From the NCBI GenBank assembly GCA_030614245.1, contig JAUWKK010000221.1, positions 1-5,290 of the forward strand: a DNA stretch of 5,290 nt, written 5' to 3'. The position numbers and the translations under genes are program-made. Under the pieces are notes generated by a model. The model did no database searches. It was not told the DNA's origin and worked only from the letters and a program-made list of their open reading frames with translations. Below are positions 1-4,579 of this stretch, piece by piece. Position 1 is the first letter of the stretch. Each line of letters opens with the position of its first letter. This DNA comes from Planctomycetota bacterium (GTDB lineage: Bacteria > Planctomycetota > PUPC01 > JABMSA01 > JAUWKK01).

Positions 1-659
1 CGCAGCCTGAATCCGTCGGCGAAGCACAATCCGAATGCCAGCGCGACTTTCACAGCGCCGCCGATCGCACAACCCATCGCTGCGGCGACAATGCCCCGGC
101 TTCCGCCCAGCACCATTACCGTGGCAACAATGCAGATCGCTGTTATCAGCGGCATTACGGCGTGGCCGGCGGATTTGCCGCGCACTCGCAGGGCCGCAGC
201 GAGGACGCGCGCGGTTCCGTCGAGCGCCACCGCTGCCAGGAGCCACGGCATCATATCGAGCGCCGGTCCGACATATCGGCCAAGCGAATACTCGGCATAG
301 GCAAGGAGCAGTGCCGCGAGCAAGGCAACGCCCGCCGGAACGATCAGCGACCAGTAAAATAGCGGCCCGAGGCAGTCATACATCGGCCCTCGGCCGCCTT
401 CGCGGTGCACATCCGACAGGCCCGGCAGCACTACGTGGGCGATGCTCAATATGATCGCACCGGAAAAGAACTGGGGGATCGTCCAGGCCCAGAAATAGGA
501 GTCGAAATCTTTACCTATGCCGAAACGCGCGACAAGGAAGGCGATTGCGCCAACGCCGGCCAACGCACCGACAGCGCGAATTATGACATCAATCACTAAT
601 AGTATTTCCGCCGGCGGGCCGCCACGGGATGTCTCAGGTGTATGGTTGGTTCTAGTCAT
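1..659 (-). CDS. MurJ/MviN-like lipid-linked glycan flippase, N-terminal part (runs off the left edge)
   Basis: This minus-strand frame is open from an ATG at 659-657 to the window edge: 219 residues with no stop, so the C-terminal half or more is outside. It is very hydrophobic, with likely membrane helices near residues 17-45, 62-82, 98-122, 134-158, 168-186 and 188-213. The stretch ARFGIGKDFDSYFWAWTIPQ (44-63) matches the first-loop signature of the MurJ/MviN family in the MOP exporter superfamily. The PLITAICIV segment near 170 and the following glycine/alanine-rich helix also fit. Family members flip lipid II or other undecaprenyl-linked sugars across the inner membrane. Asp53 aligns with the essential Asp39 of E. 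coli MurJ, but I see no counterparts of its Arg18 and Arg24, so a polysaccharide-repeat flippase is also possible. No clear ribosome site precedes the ATG; a GTG at 689-687 is an in-frame alternative. It follows the epimerase by 47 bases and is probably cotranscribed with it. Confidence 0.75.
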   Translation of the reverse strand, partial: MTRTNHTPETSRGGPPAEILLVIDVIIRAVGALAGVGAIAFLVARFGIGKDFDSYFWAWTIPQFFSGAIILSIAHVVLPGLSDVHREGGRGPMYDCLGPLFYWSLIVPAGVALLAALLLAYAEYSLGRYVGPALDMMPWLLAAVALDGTARVLAAALRVRGKSAGHAVMPLITAICIVATVMVLGGSRGIVAAAMGCAIGGAVKVALAFGLCFADGFRL

Positions 660-686
660 TGGTATTTTGTCGAACAGACAACATTT

Positions 687-728
687 CACTGATCACTGAA
701 CACTGATTACTGATCACTGATCACTGTG
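687..728. repeat. heptanucleotide tandem repeat array (CACTGAT type)
   Basis: Six consecutive 7-base units on the plus strand read CACTGAT, CACTGAA, CACTGAT, TACTGAT, CACTGAT and CACTGTG. The period of exactly 7 resembles the short tandemly repeated repetitive (STRR) sequences known from cyanobacteria and other bacteria. The array lies between the epimerase and the flippase and includes the last codons and stop of the epimerase. The same unit recurs at 1721-1741. Confidence 0.85.
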
Positions 729-1645
729 GCGTCAGCCGCATCGGCTATCAGTTCGCGGACCGCGTCCTCGATGCTGTGCCGGGGACGATAGCCGAGATCG
801 CCGGCAAGCTTCGAGACATCGAAGCGGAACGCCGCTTCCACCTCCTGCCTGCCCTGCACGCGTCTTTCTTTGTGGACGATCTGCACGTCGATGCCGAGCA
901 TATCCTTCGCAACGGTGGCGATGGTCTTGAACACGTCGTTCACCGAAGTCGATACGCCTGCTCCCAGGTGATACAGGCCCGTCAGATTGGTCTGCAACGC
1001 GCGGGTATATGCCCAGACCACGTCGCGAACGTGCACGAAATCGCGAACCTGTTCACCGCTGCCGATCACTGTCAGCGGCGAGCCCGAGAGTATCTTGTTG
1101 ACCGAAGCATTGATAAGCGAACGCTTGCGGCAGAGTCCCTTGCCGAAGAGATTGCTCTGCCGGAAGATAAGGCTCTTTATGCCGTAGACCTGCTCGGCGG
1201 CGCGGACGATGTCTTCGGTCGCGCGTTTCAGGATGCCATAGTAATTGACGGGTGCAGTTGGCGTATCCTCGGTTATCTGTTCGGGCGGATTGCCGTAGAC
1301 GGCGAACGACGACGGAAAGATAATTCGCTGGAGATTCTTGCGGGCCCCCACGTCGATGATGTGCTTCACGCCTGTAAGGTTCACCTCGGCGGCCCGCGAA
1401 GGCTCGCGCTCGCATATCTGGATGCCCGTGATCGCCGCCAGATGCACGACGGTATCGACGCCCTCCATCATCTTCTCGACGTCCTCGATGTCAGTGATGT
1501 CCATCCGCTCGACGTGGACATCCTTTATCTGCCTGACGTGGCCTTCAGAGAAGTCATCGATGGCCCGAACTTCACGTATCTCGGGATAGATCTCGTGAAC
1601 GAGCATCGATCCGACGTATCCGGCTGCACCCGTGACCAGCAGCAT
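707..1645 (-). CDS. NAD-dependent epimerase/dehydratase (extended SDR, nucleotide-sugar type)
   Basis: A 312-residue extended short-chain dehydrogenase/reductase, the usual length for cytoplasmic nucleotide-sugar epimerases and dehydratases that use bound NAD(P). The Rossmann fold begins at once with TGAAGYVGS (GxxGxxG at 6-12). Asp30/Asp31 end beta-2 and suit the NAD adenosine ribose. HLAA is at 68-71, PSSFAVYG at 111-118 provides the catalytic serine, and Tyr136/Lys140 form YxxxK. RDFVHVRDV (201-209) is typical of GalE-like sugar epimerases. The ATG at 1645 is chosen because it starts the Rossmann strand directly and has GGGGG (1659-1655) 9 bases upstream. A longer frame from 1723 would only translate repeat sequence. 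The last five residues, VISDQ, and the stop lie inside a heptamer array. The exact substrate cannot be read from the sequence; the neighbouring flippase suggests surface glycan synthesis. Confidence 0.9.
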   Translation of the reverse strand: MLLVTGAAGYVGSMLVHEIYPEIREVRAIDDFSEGHVRQIKDVHVERMDITDIEDVEKMMEGVDTVVHLAAITGIQICEREPSRAAEVNLTGVKHIIDVGARKNLQRIIFPSSFAVYGNPPEQITEDTPTAPVNYYGILKRATEDIVRAAEQVYGIKSLIFRQSNLFGKGLCRKRSLINASVNKILSGSPLTVIGSGEQVRDFVHVRDVVWAYTRALQTNLTGLYHLGAGVSTSVNDVFKTIATVAKDMLGIDVQIVHKERRVQGRQEVEAAFRFDVSKLAGDLGYRPRHSIEDAVRELIADAADATVISDQ

Positions 1646-1672
1646 TGGATGAATCCCCCGAAGACCAGTAAG

Positions 1673-1696
1673 CAGTATCCAGTATCCAGTATCCAG
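1673..1696. repeat. heptanucleotide tandem repeat array (CAGTATC type)
   Basis: Three exact consecutive CAGTATC units (1673-1679, 1680-1686, 1687-1693) followed by a partial CAG. The period is 7, as in the CACTGAT arrays, but the unit differs. The array lies in the predicted leader of the epimerase transcript, between promoter and start codon. It shares the octamer GTATCCAG with the termini of the inverted-repeat element at 1785-2043. Confidence 0.8.
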
Positions 1697-1720
1697 CGTC
1701 AGAGCTTGACAAGCAGAGAT

Positions 1721-1741
1721 CACTGACCACTGATTACTGAA
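1721..1741. repeat. heptanucleotide tandem repeat array (CACTGAT type), second copy
   Basis: Three units read CACTGAC, CACTGAT and TACTGAA. Positions 1718-1740 match 691-713 in 22 of 23 bases in the same orientation, with a single difference at 1727 versus 700, so this array and the one at 687-728 form direct repeats around the epimerase gene. Its right end meets the -10 hexamer of the epimerase promoter, so transcription is expected to start inside it. Confidence 0.8.
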
Positions 1742-1769
1742 TTGTAGCGGCGCGGGGCCGGACTGTCAA
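1741..1769 (-). promoter_or_regulatory. sigma70-type promoter for the epimerase-flippase operon
   Basis: On the minus strand a perfect TTGACA (1769-1764) is followed by a 17-base spacer and TACAAT (1746-1741), one base from the consensus -10. The predicted start is near 1734, giving a leader of about 90 bases that contains both types of heptamer array before the ATG at 1645. This is the strongest promoter-like sequence I see in the window. Confidence 0.75.
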
Positions 1770-1784
1770 GGAACCGATCCCGTG

Positions 1785-2043
1785 CGAGCCTGTATCCAGA
1801 TCGTGGAGTATCTTATGCGCCAAGAGTGAGAGGATATGTTTAATGTTGGGGCTGGCGAAGAATTGTGGGACGTCAGTTGCGAATGTGCGCCTCAGCGTTC
1901 GGCAGGCCGGGGAGATGTCTCGTCTCTTCGCTGCGGAGCCGCTACGCGGCCAGGAATCAGCTTGCATGCGATTCGGGTTGAAAAAATCCATTGCCTCTGG
2001 ATCACGGTTGGCCAGCATAACCCACGATCTGGATACAGACCCG
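1785..2043. mobile_element. MITE-like non-autonomous element with terminal inverted repeats and target duplication
   Basis: A 259-bp segment bounded by 22-bp terminal inverted repeats, 1785-1806 and 2022-2043. These match at 20 of 22 positions, with a perfect 17-bp core (1790-1806 against 2022-2038). The element is flanked by an exact 7-bp direct repeat, TCCCGTG, at 1778-1784 and 2044-2050, as expected for a target-site duplication. The inner sequence holds no convincing gene: the frames crossing it on either strand run through the termini into the flanks and resemble no protein family I recognise, so there is no transposase. It sits between two divergent promoters without touching either. 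Matching arms plus a duplication argue for a miniature inverted-repeat transposable element mobilised in trans. The parent transposase family cannot be named from these termini. Confidence 0.7.
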
Positions 2044-2083
2044 TCCCGTGCCATTACGGACGCATGCGGCTGCTTTCGGCGTC

Positions 2084-2112
2084 TTGACTCGAACCAGCAG
2101 CTTTGATATCAT
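2084..2112 (+). promoter_or_regulatory. sigma70-type promoter for the membrane-protein gene cluster
   Basis: TTGACT (2084-2089), a 17-base spacer and TATCAT (2107-2112) each differ from the consensus by one base. The predicted start, near 2119, lies about 36 bases before the ATG at 2155. It diverges from the epimerase promoter, with the inverted-repeat element between them. Confidence 0.6.
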
Positions 2113-2114
2113 AT

Positions 2115-2131
2115 CGCCGTCAGGAACGGCG
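2115..2131 (+). other. small perfect palindrome at the predicted transcription start
   Basis: CGCCGT (2115-2120) and ACGGCG (2126-2131) form a perfect 6-bp inverted repeat around a 5-base loop. It overlaps the start predicted from the upstream promoter, so it could be an operator or a 5'-end hairpin. Palindromes this short also occur by chance in GC-rich DNA. Confidence 0.3.
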
Positions 2132-2154
2132 GCAGCCCCGCGACGGGACGTGAT

Positions 2155-2895
2155 ATGGCTTTGGGCCTGCTCTTGTGGATTGCGCTGGCAGTGCTGGCGG
2201 GCTATGCGGTCAATCGCCTTTGGAGCAGTTTCGTGGGCAACCGTGCATTCCGCTGGGCCATGGCTCCGGGCGTGGTAGTCCACGAGCTCAGCTACGCGGC
2301 CGGCTGCCTGATAACCGGCGCGAAGATATTCAGGCTGAATCTGTTCGCTCCCGAGGGCGGGTCAGTCTCGCATGGCAAACCGAAGCTGCCGCTGATAGGC
2401 GAGACGATCATCGCCCTGATGCCGCTGGTCGGCTGCACTATCGCGCTCTGGGGCGTCTGGATGCTATTCCACAAGCCGCTTGGACTCACGGTTGCAGGAC
2501 TGCCGGACCTCGAAGTCTCGTCCTGGTGCCCGTTACTGACGAAGCTGTCGATCCGCGACTTTGCCTATGGCACCTGGGACCTGCTGCGGGACGCCTTCAG
2601 CCAGGTATACTCGCGGCGGATACTGACGTTCGAGGGCCTGGCGTTCCTGTATCTGCTGCTGAACTTCTCTATCGGGATGGCGCTCAGCGGGCAGGACATC
2701 AAGCGGGCTTTTCTCGGGCTGCTGGCGATAGCTCTCCTGGTGATGTTGCTGCAGTATCTGGGCCTGTGGGGCGATAAGGCAGCCGTGGTCGTTGATGCAT
2801 TATGGTCGGTGTTTGCATTTGCAATGATGATGCTCGCAATGGCGCTCGCGGTTTCGATACCGATTGCCGCAGCGTGCAAGATAGCCGGAAGGTGA
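2155..2895 (+). CDS. M50-metalloprotease-like integral membrane protein with an altered HExxH motif
   Basis: A 246-residue polytopic protein with likely helices near residues 2-19, 36-55, 83-105, 159-177, 186-206 and 212-240. The segment PGVVVHELSYAAGCLITGAK (38-57) looks like the zinc-binding helix of the M50/site-2-protease-like membrane family, where HELSH is expected. Here the second histidine is Tyr47 (codon TAC at 2293-2295). A later NFSIGMALSGQDIK segment (170-183), with Ser178 and Asp181, resembles a second conserved motif of such proteins; the NPDG of classical S2P enzymes is absent. It may be a non-proteolytic homologue or an enzyme with an unusual metal site. The ATG at 2155 is preceded by GGGA (2145-2148), a weak ribosome site. 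It begins a plus-strand run of three membrane-protein genes, with 74 bases to the next. The family call rests on motif resemblance only. Confidence 0.65.
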   Translation: MALGLLLWIALAVLAGYAVNRLWSSFVGNRAFRWAMAPGVVVHELSYAAGCLITGAKIFRLNLFAPEGGSVSHGKPKLPLIGETIIALMPLVGCTIALWGVWMLFHKPLGLTVAGLPDLEVSSWCPLLTKLSIRDFAYGTWDLLRDAFSQVYSRRILTFEGLAFLYLLLNFSIGMALSGQDIKRAFLGLLAIALLVMLLQYLGLWGDKAAVVVDALWSVFAFAMMMLAMALAVSIPIAAACKIAGR

Positions 2896-2969
2896 TCGGC
2901 AGCTTCTTGTGGAACCGCTGATGAACCCGCCGTAGATGGGCTGGAAGAATCCTGACCGAAAGGCCTTGC

Positions 2970-3383
2970 GTGAAGCAGGACAAGAAACAATCTCCCGGCG
3001 AGGCGGCTGCTGTTGGACTGGCGCTGCTGGCGTGGTTGATACCAGGTGCCGGGCACTACTGCCTGGGCCATCGATATCGCGGCGCGTTCTTCTGCATCGT
3101 CGTCTGCGGGATGCTGCTGCTGGGGCTGGTTTTTGGGGAATACACGGTCATCTCGCACGAGAATCACCACTTGGCGCTCATCCTGCAGGCATTTGCCGGG
3201 CTGCCGACGCTGCTGACCGTGGCGGTGCCGTACTTCGACAGCAGCTTTCCGCCGCACATCAAAGAGGCATCACCCTACATCGACCTCGGCATGGCGCTCA
3301 CGCTGATCGCCGGGGCACTCAATATCTTGCTGATCGCCGACGTCTACTATCGCGCAGTGGGCGAGGAGGTGACTTCCGAATGA
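2970..3383 (+). CDS. DUF6677/TM2-like four-helix membrane protein
   Basis: A 137-residue protein with a short charged N-terminus (KQDKKQ) and about four membrane segments (near 12-33, 39-56, 67-88 and 104-127). LAWLIPGAGHYCLGHRYRGA (20-39) is the characteristic first hairpin of TM2-like and DUF6677 proteins: a helix, PGxGHxxLG, then a basic RxRG turn. DLGMALTLIAGALNILLIAD (105-124) fits the conserved C-terminal helix of the same group. The biochemical role of this family is unknown. The start is GTG with AAAGG (2958-2962) 7 bases upstream; no ATG fits better. The stop codon overlaps the next gene's start as ATGA, so the two are translationally coupled. Confidence 0.75.
   Translation: MKQDKKQSPGEAAAVGLALLAWLIPGAGHYCLGHRYRGAFFCIVVCGMLLLGLVFGEYTVISHENHHLALILQAFAGLPTLLTVAVPYFDSSFPPHIKEASPYIDLGMALTLIAGALNILLIADVYYRAVGEEVTSE
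3363..3372 (+). promoter_or_regulatory. strong Shine-Dalgarno for the 58-residue membrane protein
   Basis: GAGGAGGTGA lies inside the 3' end of the preceding gene and ends 7 bases before the ATG at 3380. It matches the anti-SD of 16S rRNA almost fully and settles the start of a very short gene. Confidence 0.8.
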
Positions 3384-3556
3384 TGCGCTACATCATCGGC
3401 GTCCTGCTGTGCGCGCTCGTTTCATTTGTCTACACCGCTGCCCGCAACGACGATCCCCGCCGGGCAATACGCGAAGGGTCTATCATCTTTGGATACATCG
3501 TTGCTTCGATGCTGGCACTGGCCGTTTTCGTTTACGCTCTCTGCCGCCTGAAGTAG
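3380..3556 (+). CDS. small two-helix membrane protein, unknown function
   Basis: A 58-residue protein starting with two consecutive ATG codons. It has two predicted membrane helices (about 4-20 and 34-55) joined by a charged loop, ARNDDPRRAIREGS (21-34). By the positive-inside rule the arginine-rich loop would be cytoplasmic, leaving both ends outside. Its ATG overlaps the TGA of the preceding gene (ATGA at 3380-3383), and a near-perfect ribosome site lies 7 bases upstream, so it is very likely expressed with the DUF6677-like protein, possibly as a partner. I recognise no family. A much longer frame starting upstream in this phase merely reads through the preceding gene and is not real. Confidence 0.75.
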   Translation: MMRYIIGVLLCALVSFVYTAARNDDPRRAIREGSIIFGYIVASMLALAVFVYALCRLK

Positions 3557-3568
3557 GGGCGATGTGCA

Positions 3569-3615
3569 CAGCAGACATTCCAGTCTGCTGATGTGGGGCA
3601 GGCTGGCAGCCTGCC
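3569..3615. repeat. paired perfect hairpins (REP/BIME-like intergenic repeat)
   Basis: Two hairpins stand 6 bases apart. The first has 8-bp arms, CAGCAGAC (3569-3576) and GTCTGCTG (3583-3590), around a 6-base loop. The second has 8-bp arms, GGCAGGCT (3597-3604) and AGCCTGCC (3608-3615), around a 3-base loop. They follow the 58-residue gene by 12 bases. No T-run follows directly, so this is not a textbook intrinsic terminator. The layout of two GC-rich palindromes in a gap between genes resembles dispersed REP-like elements and may also protect or end the upstream message. Confidence 0.6.
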
Positions 3616-3619
3616 GAAG

Positions 3620-3648
3620 TTGACAGCAGCATTAAAATTCACTATGTT
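3620..3648 (+). promoter_or_regulatory. candidate sigma70-type promoter for lgt-apbE
   Basis: A perfect TTGACA (3620-3625) and a 17-base spacer precede TATGTT (3643-3648), which matches the -10 consensus at four of six positions. The local sequence is distinctly AT-rich compared with the surroundings. The predicted start, near 3655, lies about 24 bases before lgt. Its place after the hairpins suggests lgt-apbE forms its own transcription unit. Confidence 0.5.
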
Positions 3649-3665
3649 TTTTTACTTTACAGTAT

Positions 3666-3672
3666 AGGAGGA
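3666..3672 (+). promoter_or_regulatory. Shine-Dalgarno of lgt
   Basis: AGGAGGA, with its last G 7 bases before the ATG at 3679, fixes the lgt start. Confidence 0.8.
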
Positions 3673-3678
3673 TCCACA

Positions 3679-4575
3679 ATGCATCCACGACTGTTTGGCT
3701 GGCTGCCGGTTCCTTCCTATGGCTTCATGCTGCTGGTGGGCTTCTATGCCGGATGGATGCTCGCTCACTGGCGCGCGAAACGGGAGGGCATCAATCCGGG
3801 GTACATCGCCGACATCCTCGTCTGGTGCGTCCTGGGCGGTATATTCGGCGCGAGGCTGGGCTATGTCGTCAGCCACTGGGATGAATTCGGGAGCTTTCTG
3901 GATATGCTGAAGGTGTGGGAAGGCGGCCTTGCCTTCTACGGGGGCTTGGCCGTCGGCTCTATAGTGGTGCTCTGTGTGCGCTACCGCAGGAAGCTGCCGC
4001 TGGGGAAAGTTGCAGACGTGATAGCGCCGTCTCTGGCGATCGGCCTCGCCTTCGGCAGGATCGGCTGCTTCCTCTTCGGATGCTGCTGGGGAGACGTCTG
4101 CCCGGAAGACTCTTTCATGCATCCGATTGCCGTCACCTTCCCCGGCAGATTTATTCGAGAAGCGTACCGCATCGTGCCCGACGGCAGCCCGGCCTTCATG
4201 CAGCACGTCCAACGCGGGCTGATCCCAATCCCCAGGAGGCTGCCTGAGGGAGCTAAAGAGCTCGAAGTCAGATCCCTGCCCGTCATCCCATCGCAACTCA
4301 TCAGCTCTGCAATGGCTATGCTGATATGCATCGCGCTGAATCTGCTGTATCGCTTCAAGAAGCTCGACGGAGAAGTCTTCCTGTTCTTCGGTATTTTGTA
4401 CTCGGTGAACCGATTCCTCCTCGAGATCATACGGGCTGACAGTCCAAAAGTGCAGATAGGGTCGTTAAGTACACAAATGACGATATGGCAGATTCTCAGT
4501 ATTCTCTTTCTGGTAACATGCACGACATTGCTCGTCCGCCGGCGTCTGGCAGCAAGGGAGGCGCAGGCAGCGTAG
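3679..4575 (+). CDS. lgt: prolipoprotein diacylglyceryl transferase
   Basis: A 298-residue polytopic inner-membrane enzyme, close to the usual family length. Lgt transfers diacylglyceryl from phosphatidylglycerol to the lipobox cysteine of prolipoproteins, the first step of bacterial lipoprotein maturation. Recognisable blocks in order are VPSYGFMLLVGF near the N-terminus, GARLGYV (57-63), GGLAFYGG (82-89), the signature FGRIGCFLFGCCWG (125-138) with the key arginine at 127, PVIPSQL (201-207, equivalent to HPSQLYE), and NRFLLEIIR (244-252) with the C-terminal conserved arginine region. Tyr87 stands where E. coli has His103 (FHGG); FYGG is common in other phyla. Residues about 139-200 form a long, partly polar loop before PSQL. 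A strong ribosome site supports the ATG. The apbE-like gene starts 4 bases after the stop, and the pair is probably cotranscribed. Confidence 0.95.
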   Translation: MHPRLFGWLPVPSYGFMLLVGFYAGWMLAHWRAKREGINPGYIADILVWCVLGGIFGARLGYVVSHWDEFGSFLDMLKVWEGGLAFYGGLAVGSIVVLCVRYRRKLPLGKVADVIAPSLAIGLAFGRIGCFLFGCCWGDVCPEDSFMHPIAVTFPGRFIREAYRIVPDGSPAFMQHVQRGLIPIPRRLPEGAKELEVRSLPVIPSQLISSAMAMLICIALNLLYRFKKLDGEVFLFFGILYSVNRFLLEIIRADSPKVQIGSLSTQMTIWQILSILFLVTCTTLLVRRRLAAREAQAA

Positions 4576-4579
4576 GATC

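Noticed and set aside
35..454. 139-codon plus-strand open frame at the left edge
   Set aside because: It is antisense to the membrane-spanning MurJ-like frame; its product is an Arg/Pro/Ala-rich string typical of shadows in GC-rich DNA.
687..728. Possible CRISPR array
   Set aside because: The units are 7 bases in direct tandem with no spacers, so this is a simple heptamer repeat.
1646..1723. Upstream start for the epimerase adding 26 residues
   Set aside because: The extension translates the heptamer arrays (TGYWILLTG-like) and would precede a Rossmann strand that normally begins at the N-terminus; the ATG at 1645 has its own G-rich ribosome site.
776..1726. 316-codon plus-strand open frame opposite the epimerase
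   Set aside because: It is the antisense shadow of a gene with clear SDR motifs; its protein is rich in His/Asp/Arg with no recognisable domain and no ribosome site.
1734..2054. 106-codon minus-strand open frame crossing the intergenic region
   Set aside because: It runs through both ends of the inverted-repeat element into flanking DNA and over the epimerase promoter, with no domain I recognise; more likely an accidental frame in a repeat.
2565..3257. 230-codon minus-strand open frame
   Set aside because: It overlaps two plus-strand membrane-protein genes with better signals, and its composition (Arg, Ser, Gln, Pro) is that of an antisense shadow.
3597..3653. Intrinsic terminator formed by the second hairpin and the later T-run
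   Set aside because: The seven-T run (3647-3653) begins 31 bases after the hairpin ends, too far for Rho-independent termination.
3652..4296. 214-codon minus-strand open frame opposite lgt
   Set aside because: Lgt motifs are unmistakable on the plus strand; this frame is its complement.
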